From an uncultured Pseudomonadota bacterium (GTDB lineage: Bacteria > Pseudomonadota > Alphaproteobacteria > RUG11792), in NCBI GenBank assembly GCA_902769055.1, contig CACXNL010000001.1, forward strand, positions 1-56,550: a stretch of 56,550 bases of DNA. Direction: 5' to 3'. Of this stretch, positions 1 through 8,311 are shown one piece after another. The notes under the pieces are model-generated. The model made no database searches. It saw nothing but the letters and a program-made list of their open reading frames with translations, and was not told where the DNA came from. Within the stretch, counting starts at the first letter, position 1; every line of letters starts with the position of its first letter. The position numbers and the translations under genes are program-made.

Positions 1-1
1 G

Positions 2-148
2 GATGATTTGGGCATGGATAGCCTCGCTCAAGCTGAACTTATTATGGAGTTCGAAAAGGAATTCGGTATCGAAATCCCGGAGGAAGATGCCGAAAAATTG
101 ATCACGGTCGCTGATGCCGTTAAATACTTGGATGAGCACGTAAAGTAA
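2..148 (+). CDS. acpP: Acyl carrier protein, C-terminal part (5' end outside window)
   Basis: The open frame entering from the left edge ends at a TAA at 146-148. It reads as the second half of acyl carrier protein, which carries growing acyl chains during fatty acid synthesis in the cytoplasm. The DSL motif (Asp-Ser-Leu, near the start of the visible part) holds the serine that receives 4'-phosphopantetheine. It is followed by the acidic helix II/III pattern with [11 protein letters not shown] and DAVKYLDEH, typical of ACP. Only 48 residues are inside the window, so the start and upstream neighbours cannot be seen. Confidence 0.93.
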   Translation, partial: DDLGMDSLAQAELIMEFEKEFGIEIPEEDAEKLITVADAVKYLDEHVK

Positions 149-167
149 GTGAGAAAAGTGAAATGTA

Positions 168-210
168 TCGCCGAGCTGTAGTATGCCGTAAGGGGGCTGT
201 AGCTCGGCGA
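168..210 (+). terminator. Stem-loop downstream of acpP
   Basis: A perfect 10-bp inverted repeat (168-177 and 201-210, arm TCGCCGAGCT) encloses a 23-nt loop, 20 nt after the acpP stop codon. No T-run follows, so it may be a transcript-end or processing structure rather than a strong intrinsic terminator. Confidence 0.4.
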
Positions 211-324
211 GTATGGCGCTCGGATGTTTCATTAAAGGACTTTACCCAGGGGATCGAAATCTTGTGACTAGCGTTCTGGCTGTTATTTCGTTATATCTTT
301 AGGTCTACAAAACTCCCATGAAGT

Positions 325-345
325 ACGCCTGGAACAGGCGTGTTT
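325..345 (+). terminator. Small hairpin with short T-run after acpP
   Basis: A 7-bp stem (325-331 with 335-341, arm ACGCCTG) with a 3-nt loop is followed by GTTT on the plus strand. It could end a plus-strand transcript from acpP. The T-run is weak. Confidence 0.35.
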
Positions 346-354
346 AACCTTATA

Positions 355-397
355 GAGCGACAGACACAAGGTGCAAGATTTGCACCTTGTGTCGCTC
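355..397 (-). terminator. Terminator hairpin of the secreted Lys/Glu-rich protein gene
   Basis: A perfect 14-bp stem (363-376 and 380-393) has a 3-nt loop. An extra GAGC/GCTC pairing lies outside it (355-358 with 394-397). It begins 17 nt beyond the stop codon of the minus-strand gene 414-1301, so it most likely ends that transcript. The U-run on the minus side is poor. Confidence 0.6.
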
Positions 398-413
398 AAA
401 TGAAGTCGCAACT

Positions 414-1301
414 CTAGAATTTAAATAAAGACTTTATGTAACCCCACAAAGTTCTCTTAAAAAAATTCGTTATTTTGTCCCACGTCCTACTTAGCATACT
501 CGTGTTCGGGGAATTATCTTTCGCTTCCTTCAAGACAACTTTGTCTTTTACTTCGTTCTCTTTTTCGTGTAGTTCTTTTTTATCATTTAAAGCCGGCTTG
601 ATATTTGAAGTATACTTAGCATTCTGTAGTTGAAACTTGATTGTGCCTCCTTCTCGTGCCGTTTTGACCGAGTTATCGAATGTTAGTTGTTTATCTTCTA
701 CTTCCTGGCGCAGCGTTTCTATTTTATCTTTTTTGCTTGTTTCCTCCTTTAGCCCGCCTTGTTCAGGTAATTTATTTACGCTGGTCGCCAAACTTATTTC
801 ATCTTTTAGCTTTTTCTTATTTTCTTCAGACCCACTGGCTTTATTAAACTTTATATCATCTGTGGAAAGCTGCTCGTTTATCGTTCTGTTATTCACCTCA
901 TCTAGAATTTCACTTTTCTTTTCTTCGTTATCAACGCTCACTACTTTTTTCTTCAGCTCAAGTGCCAATTTTGGTCTGTTGCTTTTATTACCTCCGCTTG
1001 TTGAATTTCTCTTCTTCTTCTTTTCTTGTATTTTATTTTTGATAGACCAATACGCATTTTTGTCTTCCTGTATCTTCTCCTCCCAGAAGCTAGGACCATA
1101 ATGACGTATTGCAATTTCTCGTGTTATTCTGTCAATCTCCTTTAAATCGGTTTCATCTGCGAGGGCTTCATTAAGTTCTTGCTTATATTCAAGATAGTGC
1201 AATGCACATTCCTTTTCGTATTGGCTGCCATGCGCCACACTGATGCTGCCCATTATTATCAGTGGCACTGCTCCAACTACGCCTAAACTCCTGCTTTTCA
1301 T
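414..1301 (-). CDS. Secreted Lys/Glu-rich protein of unknown function (paralogue A)
   Basis: I do not recognise a known family. The protein starts with a basic, hydrophobic signal peptide (MKSRSLGVVGAVPLIIMGS, then ISVAHGS). A short conserved N-terminal domain follows, then about 190 residues that are low-complexity, charged and rich in Lys, Glu, Asn and Ser. The aromatic amphipathic C-terminus has the pattern LSRxWxKxxNFFxxxxWGxIK. Signal peptide, N-terminal domain and C-terminal motif are all shared with the gene at 11038-11968, so the two form a family. The ATG at 1301 is chosen because the paralogue starts at the equivalent place with the same GTGGG/GAGG spacing; TTG and ATG codons 5 and 2 codons upstream are alternatives. 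At the place where the paralogue has (CT)11, this copy has an imperfect CTT-type tract and stays in frame. Export is inferred from the signal peptide only. Confidence 0.75.
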   Translation of the reverse strand: MKSRSLGVVGAVPLIIMGSISVAHGSQYEKECALHYLEYKQELNEALADETDLKEIDRITREIAIRHYGPSFWEEKIQEDKNAYWSIKNKIQEKKKKRNSTSGGNKSNRPKLALELKKKVVSVDNEEKKSEILDEVNNRTINEQLSTDDIKFNKASGSEENKKKLKDEISLATSVNKLPEQGGLKEETSKKDKIETLRQEVEDKQLTFDNSVKTAREGGTIKFQLQNAKYTSNIKPALNDKKELHEKENEVKDKVVLKEAKDNSPNTSMLSRTWDKITNFFKRTLWGYIKSLFKF

Positions 1302-1334
1302 AGCCATAACCCACAACTCGAAACCATCATGGCA

Positions 1335-1363
1335 ATTCTAATACATCTTGTTTCTTAGGTCAA
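1335..1363 (-). promoter_or_regulatory. Sigma-70-like promoter of secreted-protein paralogue A
   Basis: On the minus strand, TTGACC (1358-1363) is separated by exactly 17 bp from TAGAAT (1335-1340). About 50 bp around it are nearly identical to the region upstream of the paralogue (12001-12029), while the flanks are not. That conservation argues that this is the functional promoter. Confidence 0.7.
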
Positions 1364-1530
1364 TGCGTTATCTGATTTAATGCTTTTTTTGTAATCACTT
1401 TGCAAAAATGAAAATCGACAATGTATGTTATATCCAATACAGCAACGCCCCGCAACAAACGTAACTGACCTTCATTGTACATGAGAATTTGCCTTGTTAT
1501 TGCTCTAATTGTATTATTTTGCTGTTCTTC

Positions 1531-3015
1531 TTATGCCCTATTGTGTAGCAGGCATAGCGATGCAATCATTGGCAATATTTCAAGGCGTCCGGCTATCATA
1601 TCGAGGATCAGGATGGCTTTTGAACCAATGTGTAATGCCGCGAAATTTTGTCCGTATCCTAGATTGAAAAGACAGGATGTGACGTGGCGAACTGCTTCCG
1701 GAAAGCTCGCATTTTCTGTAAGTCCCAACAGGACACAACTGGTTACAAAGGTGAGAGTTAATGCAAGTATGTATGCAATTACCGAATGTGTGAGGTTTTC
1801 ATCTATTCTTTTGCCCTGATATTTCGGCATGCTGGCGTCGTACGGGTGAGATAGTTTCTTTATATGTGCGGCTAGAATTGCGAATAGTATCTGTATGCGG
1901 AATATTTTTATTCCAGCTGTTGTTGAGCCTGAGCAACTACCGATTACAGCTAATGTAGCCAAAATTGTATCGGAGTGCATGTATCCATCGGAGAAATCTA
2001 ATCCAGTTGTCGTGATAGCTGAAATTGTAAGGAATATGTGTGATGTTATTCCATCAAATGTTATGTCGTTATTTACTATTGTCTCAACTATAATTGGAAC
2101 AAATATTGTAAAAAACACCAATTTTAAATACCCGTTTGTTTGCGTATTTCTTAAGAAGGAATTTATACCGTTTTTGAAGCATTTTATAATTTCAAGAAAC
2201 GTTATGCCGCCAATGAACATTCCAATCGACATAATCAGTTTGATTTGATTACTGTTGAAAAATTCTATTCCTGAATTTTTGGTTGAAAATCCACCAGTAG
2301 AAATAGCTGAGATACCATGACAGACTGAATCAAACAGGGGCATGCCGGATAACCTGAGGCAGAGTGCGATAGTTCCGATAAGTAGGACGTACAGCCATAT
2401 AAAAAAACCTATTGTTTGGGTGGCTTTGGGAAAAAATTTTTGAGATTTATCTGAATTTTCGGTTTGAAATAGCTCCATCCCTCCGATTTTCATAATCGGC
2501 AGAATTACGATTCCAATTGCTATTATTCCGACCCCGCCAATAAAATGAAGTATAAAACGCCATAGATTTAGCGCTCTTGGTAATATTTCGACGTTTTGAT
2601 AAACAGTAGCACCTGTTGTTGTGATGCCTGAAACAGCTTCAAAAAGAGCGGATGCGAATTTTAAGTTAACACCAGGGTAAACATAAAACGGAAACGCGCA
2701 AACAATTGCGCTGCTAATCCAAATTGAGACAACTAATAGGGATAAATCAGTTCGCTTTATGTTTAATTTTTCGTTCGTTCTACATGACAGAATTATGAGC
2801 CCACCTAAAAAAACGCTAGCCAATATAGCTGGCGCGAAAATCTTAAAGCACCGACCGAAATTTATAAAAAAGTCATATACCAACGGAATAAGCATTGCTC
2901 CTGCTAGACAACAGATGACGATCCCGTTTATGTAAGATATGGCTCTTAAGTCAATTTTCATGCGGTTCAGCGGACTTCCTAAGAGGTTCATCAAACATCT
3001 AAGCATTTTTTCCAA
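1531..3015 (-). CDS. trkH: Trk-type potassium uptake membrane protein TrkH
   Basis: Inner-membrane K+ translocating subunit of the Trk system, which takes up K+ and normally works with a cytoplasmic TrkA regulator (not in this window). The 494-residue protein has the four M1-P-M2 repeats of the SKT superfamily. Pore loops are visible as GITTTGATV, ISTGGFST, ITTTGLDFSDG and SCLFNLGYG. The length matches the family (about 480). The last filter loop carries Leu-Gly in place of the commoner Asn-Val-Gly. Several Met codons near the N-terminus (positions 1, 4, 9 and 19) make the exact start uncertain. It is divergent from dapA. Confidence 0.9.
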   Translation of the reverse strand: MEKMLRCLMNLLGSPLNRMKIDLRAISYINGIVICCLAGAMLIPLVYDFFINFGRCFKIFAPAILASVFLGGLIILSCRTNEKLNIKRTDLSLLVVSIWISSAIVCAFPFYVYPGVNLKFASALFEAVSGITTTGATVYQNVEILPRALNLWRFILHFIGGVGIIAIGIVILPIMKIGGMELFQTENSDKSQKFFPKATQTIGFFIWLYVLLIGTIALCLRLSGMPLFDSVCHGISAISTGGFSTKNSGIEFFNSNQIKLIMSIGMFIGGITFLEIIKCFKNGINSFLRNTQTNGYLKLVFFTIFVPIIVETIVNNDITFDGITSHIFLTISAITTTGLDFSDGYMHSDTILATLAVIGSCSGSTTAGIKIFRIQILFAILAAHIKKLSHPYDASMPKYQGKRIDENLTHSVIAYILALTLTFVTSCVLLGLTENASFPEAVRHVTSCLFNLGYGQNFAALHIGSKAILILDMIAGRLEILPMIASLCLLHNRA

Positions 3016-3123
3016 AGCACTTCAATTGCGACGCTAGAGCCTTAAATATCAACTTTTGCAGAAGTTTACAGCTAAAGGTGCGGTACAATGAAACTCGAGT
3101 TCTGATTTAAACGTGTGTCGCGT

Positions 3124-3993
3124 ATGTTTTCTGGTTCAATGGTGGCGCTTGTTACGCCTTTTCGCGATGGAGCTGTGGATTATGTTGCATTGGAAAATTT
3201 AATTGATTTTCAAATAAAATCTGGTACTGATGCAGTTTTGGTGTGTGGTTCAACTGGGGAAGGTTTGTTGTTATCTGATAATGAGCGCGAAAAAATTATT
3301 ACACATTCGCTCAAAGTTGCGAATAAGCGCGTTCCTATTATCGTCGGGTGTAGTTCATGTTGGACTGAAGATGCGATAAAGCTGACAAGGCAGGCTGAAG
3401 AGCTGGGGGCTGATGGGGTTTTGCTAATTGCCCCATACTATGTCAAACCAACGCAATATGGCATTATTCAACATTTTACTACTGTGCATGACAGCACGAA
3501 TATATCGATCATAATGTATAACAATCCGGGACGTTGTGCCGTTGATATGTCAGTTGACACGATAGCCGAAGTTGCAAAATTGCCCAGAATTGTCGCGCTG
3601 AAGGATTCGAATACGAATTTATCGAGGGTGAATTTTTTAAAACAAAAAACTCCGGAATTAAAACTCCTTTCTGGAGATGACGCGAGTTTGTTAGGTTATC
3701 TTGCCCATGGAGGAGATGGTTGTATTTCGGTTACCGCAAACATTGAGCCGGCATTAGTTAAAAAACTGGTTACTTCCTATCAAAACCGAGATATAGCAAC
3801 GGCGCAGGCAGTCGCGAATAAACTTGCACTGATAAATGAAGCAATGTTTATCGAACCAAACCCAATACCAGTAAAGTACATCTTATCCCGAATGGGTTTT
3901 ATAGCAAACGAGTTGCGTTTACCACTATGTCCTGTGTCGCACCAAGCAATGACGCGGTTAGATGAGATGTGCATTCTTTCTAAGAAAGATTAG
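3124..3993 (+). CDS. dapA: 4-hydroxy-tetrahydrodipicolinate synthase
   Basis: Condenses pyruvate with aspartate semialdehyde, the first committed step of the diaminopimelate/lysine branch that feeds peptidoglycan synthesis. The protein is a full-length TIM barrel of 289 residues. Visible active-site residues are the Schiff-base Lys160 in ALKDSN, Tyr132 in IMYNNPGR, Thr44 in CGSTGEG and Arg137. The start at ATG 3124 (MFSGSMVALVTPF) matches the usual family N-terminus; a GTG three codons upstream is possible. With lysC (14018) and dapE (19715) it gives three steps of one pathway, but the genes are scattered. Confidence 0.95.
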   Translation: MFSGSMVALVTPFRDGAVDYVALENLIDFQIKSGTDAVLVCGSTGEGLLLSDNEREKIITHSLKVANKRVPIIVGCSSCWTEDAIKLTRQAEELGADGVLLIAPYYVKPTQYGIIQHFTTVHDSTNISIIMYNNPGRCAVDMSVDTIAEVAKLPRIVALKDSNTNLSRVNFLKQKTPELKLLSGDDASLLGYLAHGGDGCISVTANIEPALVKKLVTSYQNRDIATAQAVANKLALINEAMFIEPNPIPVKYILSRMGFIANELRLPLCPVSHQAMTRLDEMCILSKKD

Positions 3994-4121
3994 CTTAAGG
4001 AGTAGTAGTAATACCTTTTATCTTTCATATTGGCAGGCCTGTTTCTCTTCTTTAGAGGAACGCTGGTGAGGACGAAAGATGTTATAATGAGCAGATACCG
4101 ATATGAGTTTCGATTGAAGAC

Positions 4122-5078
4122 GTGGCGCTTTTAAGAAGGAGAAATCAAGAAGAAGTCAATATTTGGTCTGGTTTTGTTGACGCTTTGTCGACAGTTTTAT
4201 TGGTTTTTATATTTGTTTTAGTTGGTTTCATAGCGTCGCAGGTGTATCTATCTGGCATAATTTTTGATAAAAATTCTTCGCTCTCCGATGCGCAAGGGAG
4301 GTTGTCGGATGTGTGTCGGTTACTGAATTTAGAGAAGGATAAAAATTCGGAATTGTCAAATAAAAATGCCGATTTGGCAAAGCAAATCTTGGAATTAAAT
4401 GAAACAATAGCAAATTTACAGAGTATGTTTGATAAAGAAGCTGCACTAAAGAATAAAGAGCATGAAGCAAAGCTGACTTTGGAAGAAAAAATCGAAGAAT
4501 TGACGAAAAATCTGAAGGACGTTATGGCAGCACTGGCGGCAGAGCATAAAACTACCGAGGAACAGAGGGCGGCACTGGAGTATATCAAAAAAGAAAATGT
4601 AAAATTGAATGAATTGAAGAAATTGAGTTCATATCGGTCTGAGTTTTTCGATAAATTACAAAGTATAGTTAAAGGAAAGAGCGGAATAAAAATATCTGGT
4701 GATCGTTTTATATTTCAGTCGGAACTATTTTTTGATTCAGCCTCCGATGAACTGAGTGACGATGGGAAGAAACAAGTTTCCGAATTAGCGAAAGTCGTTA
4801 AGGAAATTGGAAAGAAAATTCCCAAGAACATAAAGTGGATTTTGCGAGTGGACGGACATACCGATGCGCGACCGATAAACAGTGGCAAATTCAAATCGAA
4901 TTGGGCACTTTCTGCTGCGCGCGCAATTTCGGTCGTGGAATTCTTGAAAGGGGAGGGGATATCCCCGAAAAATTTGGTAGCCGCTGGATTTGGAGAACAT
5001 CAGCCGATTACTAATGGGAGAAGTTCAGAAGATTTAGCAAAGAATAGGCGAATAGAATTTAAATTGGATGAGATATGA
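4122..5078 (+). CDS. MotB/OmpA-family cell-wall-anchored membrane protein
   Basis: An N-terminal membrane helix (about residues 17-40) carries an Asp at its start (FVDALSTVLLVF), in the place of the proton-binding Asp of MotB/TolR/ExbD stator proteins. A coiled coil follows (about 50-165), then a C-terminal OmpA-like peptidoglycan-binding domain (about 195-318) with GHTDARP, the WALSAARA helix and NRRIEF. Such non-flagellar MotB-like proteins are common in alphaproteobacteria and usually pair with a MotA/ExbB-like partner, which is not adjacent here. The start is GTG at 4122, preceded by GAAGA. Its stop overlaps the gmk start by 4 nt (ATGA), so translation is probably coupled. Confidence 0.8.
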   Translation: MALLRRRNQEEVNIWSGFVDALSTVLLVFIFVLVGFIASQVYLSGIIFDKNSSLSDAQGRLSDVCRLLNLEKDKNSELSNKNADLAKQILELNETIANLQSMFDKEAALKNKEHEAKLTLEEKIEELTKNLKDVMAALAAEHKTTEEQRAALEYIKKENVKLNELKKLSSYRSEFFDKLQSIVKGKSGIKISGDRFIFQSELFFDSASDELSDDGKKQVSELAKVVKEIGKKIPKNIKWILRVDGHTDARPINSGKFKSNWALSAARAISVVEFLKGEGISPKNLVAAGFGEHQPITNGRSSEDLAKNRRIEFKLDEI

Positions 5079-5650
5079 AGAAGAAGTTAACAATTATTTT
5101 TTCTGGTCCTTCTGGGGTCGGAAAATCAACTTTAATAGATTATTTACTAAAAATGTTTGACTATGCAGGCTTAACTGTTTCGCATACGACGCGTTCTCCT
5201 CGCAACGAAGAAGTGGACGGGGTTAATTATCACTTTGTTACATTTGAACAGTTCAACCGAATGGTAGAAAACGATGATTTTGTTGAATATGTTGAATGTT
5301 ACGGTAATTTTTATGGGACATCTAAGCAGGCGATAATCGAAGTCTTGCGAGACAAAGACATTTGCGTGCTGGATTTGGAATATGAAGGTGCATACAGACT
5401 TTTGTCTGAGGGGATAGCTGGCAGCAGGTGTGTCGGTATTTTGGTTTTACCTCCGTCCCTCAGAATATTAAAGCAACGCTTATGTGAGCGTAAATCTGAA
5501 ACATCAGAGAGTTTGAGTATGAGAATAAACGAAGCATTCAAGATCAACAAAACAGTGAAATACGATTACGTGATAATAAACGACGATTTAAAGACCTCGG
5601 AGCAAACCTTGCTTCGTCTTATAGAGAAGGAGTTGAATCAGTTGCTTTAA
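5075..5650 (+). CDS. gmk: Guanylate kinase
   Basis: Phosphorylates GMP to GDP with ATP in the cytoplasm. The P-loop GPSGVGKST is at residues 11-19. The GMP-binding segment reads HTTRSPRNEEVDGVNYHF, and the EYVECYGNFYGTSK segment matches the family. The lid Arg-rich region (LCERKSETSE) and total length (191) are normal. One departure is LDLEYEGA where most members have LDIDxQGA. It overlaps the upstream gene by 4 nt. Its 3' end overlaps the convergent MBL-hydrolase gene by about 32 nt. Confidence 0.93.
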   Translation: MKKKLTIIFSGPSGVGKSTLIDYLLKMFDYAGLTVSHTTRSPRNEEVDGVNYHFVTFEQFNRMVENDDFVEYVECYGNFYGTSKQAIIEVLRDKDICVLDLEYEGAYRLLSEGIAGSRCVGILVLPPSLRILKQRLCERKSETSESLSMRINEAFKINKTVKYDYVIINDDLKTSEQTLLRLIEKELNQLL

Positions 5651-6749
5651 CATCGTCTACCGCTTTCCACCATTCAGAAAAATTTTGTTCTGGCTGTGTT
5701 AAGTAAACTGTTTCACCGATTTTGGGTGTGATCAGTTTAAATTTTGCACTTCTAGCCATTTCACTTATTTTCTCTAGTGGCTCAAACCAAGGATGTTTTG
5801 CTAAATTAAATTTCGAGTTATGTCCTGCAATCACCCGTTTTGCCTTCAAGTCTTTCGCCGCTTGCACAGTCTTCCCTGGACTTTTGTGTATATACTGCCA
5901 GTCCTCATTGTATTGCCCAGCTTCAAGTAATGCTAAATCGATGCCCCGAAATTTATAGCCATATGTTTTATAATGTTCGTCATATCCAGAATCTCCATCG
6001 ACGTATATTTTAAATCCATTTATGTTTATCACAAATGATGCCCACAAAGTTTTGTTTCTAGTCAGCCATCGTCCAGAAAAGTGGCGCGCTGGGATGCACG
6101 TGATTTTTCCATTTGGAATTTCAATTTCGTCATCCCAATCCATTTCTGTGATCTTCTCTTTATCAAGTCCCCAATATCTCAAATGAGAGTCTACACCAAG
6201 GGGTGTTATTACGTGTCTGATCTTGGATTTCAAAGCCTTCACTGTCGGATAATCGAGATGATCCCAGTGGTCGTGAGTGATAATCAAAAAGTCTATTTCA
6301 GGAAAGTCATCCGCTTGGTAAACATTAGTTCCAGGAAAAGCCCTTATCATAAATGGAAATGGCGATGCATGATTACTTAAAACTGGGTCAACCAAAAATG
6401 TTAAACCACCAAGCTGTATATAATATGATGAATGCCCTAACCAAATAACTACATTTTTACTCTTGTTAATTGATTTTATGTCAGTTTTTACAGTAGGTAT
6501 CGCCTTTGTGGGAACCGTATTCGGATATTTCTTGAACACAAAATCCAGCCTAGCTTTTATGGCAGAACGTTTTTTTGTCGGTTCTGGAATAGGGTATCGG
6601 TTTTGAAATTGTCCGTTTTTGTAATTCGGCGAATTTTTTATTTTTGCCAGGCTAATTTCATCTGGCATCTTTCCAAATTTAGGCAAATTTAAATACGCAA
6701 AGCCCATTCCCACGATAAACAGGCAAAATACCAAACATTCTTTGAGCAT
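5619..6749 (-). CDS. MBL-fold metal-dependent hydrolase (NAPE-PLD/UlaG-like)
   Basis: A metallo-beta-lactamase fold hydrolase. The metal-binding motif HDHWDHLD is visible, with the upstream WLGHSSYYIQLGG strand, LVDPVLS, the ARHFSGR segment, VDGDSGYD and IAGHNS, all typical of the NAPE-phospholipase-D-like/UlaG-like group. The substrate cannot be read from sequence. A hydrophobic N-terminal segment (about residues 3-20) suggests membrane anchoring or export. The start is ATG 6749, with a GGAGGA ribosome-binding site at 6754-6759. The longer open frame upstream only reads through the tRNA-Ser gene and is rejected. The stop lies inside the 3' end of gmk (convergent overlap). Confidence 0.8.
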   Translation of the reverse strand: MLKECLVFCLFIVGMGFAYLNLPKFGKMPDEISLAKIKNSPNYKNGQFQNRYPIPEPTKKRSAIKARLDFVFKKYPNTVPTKAIPTVKTDIKSINKSKNVVIWLGHSSYYIQLGGLTFLVDPVLSNHASPFPFMIRAFPGTNVYQADDFPEIDFLIITHDHWDHLDYPTVKALKSKIRHVITPLGVDSHLRYWGLDKEKITEMDWDDEIEIPNGKITCIPARHFSGRWLTRNKTLWASFVININGFKIYVDGDSGYDEHYKTYGYKFRGIDLALLEAGQYNEDWQYIHKSPGKTVQAAKDLKAKRVIAGHNSKFNLAKHPWFEPLEKISEMARSAKFKLITPKIGETVYLTQPEQNFSEWWKAVDDVKATDSTPSL

Positions 6750-6766
6750 TTTTTCCTCCAATATTA

Positions 6767-6856
6767 TGGCGGATGGGGTGGGATTCGAACCCACGAAGGA
6801 GTTGCCCCCTTGCCGGTTTTCAAGACCGGTGCCTTCAACCACTCGACCACCCATCC
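6767..6856 (-). tRNA. tRNA-Ser (anticodon UGA)
   Basis: The minus strand folds into a class II tRNA. The acceptor stem GGATGGG pairs with CCCATCC. The anticodon loop CTTGAAA gives TGA, which reads UCA-type serine codons. A long variable arm (AAGGGGGCAACTCCTTC) is as expected for tRNA-Ser. The T-arm is GTGGG-TTCGAAT-CCCAC. The discriminator is G, and the 3' CCA is encoded in the DNA (6767-6769). Only 17 nt separate its 3' end from the MBL-hydrolase start, so the two may be co-transcribed. Confidence 0.95.
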
Positions 6857-7213
6857 GCGCTCATGTTGCAATTCTAAGCGAATATCAAAAATAAATCCAC
6901 AACCGCTGTTACCGCTTAGATGTCAGGCAGCAATTGTGGAGAAGGGAAGTAATAAGCGCTGCGTTGTGCCTGGCTATACTCATATTTTTGCGATATGCCT
7001 AAAAGTTTTTACAAGGTGCTTTATAGATGCTGAGTGGTTTTCGGGGTATTAGCTATTTATTCAAATATACTCAAGGCGCAGTGGTCTGTGTGCTATTGAA
7101 ATACGGGGTGTTATTTTATAACATCAGCTTATGAGCGTTGTTCTCATTGTGGGAACTGTATGTTGGTTTCCATAATATATATTATGAGGAATTGTTAGAG
7201 AGGAGAAATTTTG
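6857..7213. other. Non-coding gap between tRNA-Ser and ndk
   Basis: About 357 bp without a convincing gene. An imperfect nested inverted repeat lies near 6896-6940 (outer arms TCCACAA/TTGTGGA, inner GCTG/CAGC). The 3' end holds the ndk ribosome-binding site (GAGAGGAG). An AT-rich ATAATATATATTAT stretch just upstream may include a -10 region, but no -35 element is convincing. Confidence 0.5.
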
Positions 7214-7633
7214 ATGATTGAGAGAACTTTTTCGATAATTAAGCCGGATGCGACGAGGCGTAATTTGACTGGCGAGATAAACGGAATGATTGAGTCGGCA
7301 GGCTTTAGGATAGTTGCGCAAAAACGTGTACATATAACGCTGGAGCAAGCAAAGCGCTTTTATGCCGTACATGCGGAAAAGCCGTTTTATGATGACTTGT
7401 GTAAGTTTTTAAGTTCGGAGCCGATCGTAGTACAGGTGCTGGAAAAAGAGAATGCCATTGCCGATTATAGGAAACTTATGGGCGCTACCAATCCGGCGAA
7501 CGCCGAAGAAGGCACGATTAGGAACAAATTTGCTTTGTCGATTGACCAAAATTCAGTGCATGGTTCAGATGCGCCCGAAACAGCGGCAAACGAGATAAAA
7601 TTTTTCTTCAGCGATGTCGAGATTGTTGGATAA
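7214..7633 (+). CDS. ndk: Nucleoside diphosphate kinase
   Basis: Transfers the gamma phosphate of ATP to NDPs through a phosphohistidine. The 139-residue protein has the catalytic His116 in NSVHGSDA, the KPDATRRN N-terminal motif and the [14 protein letters not shown] nucleotide-binding segment. The start is ATG 7214, placed by the strong GAGAGGAG ribosome-binding site; a TTG one codon earlier is less likely. It is followed after 21 nt by the phosphatidyltransferase gene, so ndk, that gene and the glycosylase gene look like one operon. Confidence 0.96.
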   Translation: MIERTFSIIKPDATRRNLTGEINGMIESAGFRIVAQKRVHITLEQAKRFYAVHAEKPFYDDLCKFLSSEPIVVQVLEKENAIADYRKLMGATNPANAEEGTIRNKFALSIDQNSVHGSDAPETAANEIKFFFSDVEIVG

Positions 7634-7654
7634 ATTAAAAAGAAATCCTGGACA

Positions 7655-8311
7655 ATGTTTATAAAATATATTCCAAATATATTGTGCTTATTTAGGATTC
7701 TTTGTGCATTTCTCTTTATGTATTTTTTAATATTCGGAAATAGAGTTGGCACTGTATCGTCTGTTGTGTTAGGCGGGGTAAGTGATTTTTTTGATGGTTA
7801 CATCGCCCGAAAATGCAAGTGTGAAACAAGGATTGGCGAATTGCTCGATCCCTTGGCAGACAAGGTTTTTGCGAATATCGTGCTTTGGGGAATGGCGCTA
7901 TTTCATCAAGTGAGTTTTCCCTACTGGTGCGCATATTTGATATTGGCTGCTGCCCTATCCTTCCGGGATGTTATTTTGCTTTTAGGGTCGATTTTCGTTT
8001 TATTCAAACGGGTTGCGTTAAATTTAAAGCCGCTTTACATAAGCAAAATATGCACTACATTAGTTTTTATTTTTATTGGTTATTCGATAATTTTTATGGG
8101 GGCAAATTTTCGATCTTCTGCCCTTCCCTATTCTCTATACGAATTATTGCAGCAATTTGGACTGGATTTTGGATATAGTTTTAGTTCTTTCTATAGGTTT
8201 CTGGAACGCATTGGATTATACGTCGGATATACGAGTGTCTTAATGGTGATTGCAACATTTGTTGCTTATATAGTGCGATTTGTTAAAAATATCATAAAAA
8301 ATGGTCAGTAA
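7655..8311 (+). CDS. CDP-alcohol phosphatidyltransferase family protein (PgsA-like)
   Basis: Integral membrane enzyme that exchanges CMP of CDP-diacylglycerol for an alcohol in phospholipid synthesis. The family signature D-x2-DG-x2-AR-x8-G-x3-D-x3-D is complete (SDFFDGYIAR, then GELLDPLADK). About six membrane segments are visible. Members acting on glycerol-3-phosphate (PgsA) are the commonest with this layout, but another alcohol acceptor cannot be excluded, so no symbol is given. The 3' end overlaps the next gene by 11 nt. Confidence 0.8.
   Translation: MFIKYIPNILCLFRILCAFLFMYFLIFGNRVGTVSSVVLGGVSDFFDGYIARKCKCETRIGELLDPLADKVFANIVLWGMALFHQVSFPYWCAYLILAAALSFRDVILLLGSIFVLFKRVALNLKPLYISKICTTLVFIFIGYSIIFMGANFRSSALPYSLYELLQQFGLDFGYSFSSFYRFLERIGLYVGYTSVLMVIATFVAYIVRFVKNIIKNGQ

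Noticed and set aside
637-1101. Plus-strand open frame of 154 codons, Ser/Phe-rich
   Set aside because: It is the antisense of the Lys/Glu-rich secreted-protein gene (AAA/GAA codons read backwards give TTT/TTC); no ribosome-binding site and no recognisable protein.
6750-6854. N-terminal extension of the MBL-hydrolase through upstream sequence
   Set aside because: It translates the tRNA-Ser gene; the ATG at 6749 with GGAGGA is the real start.
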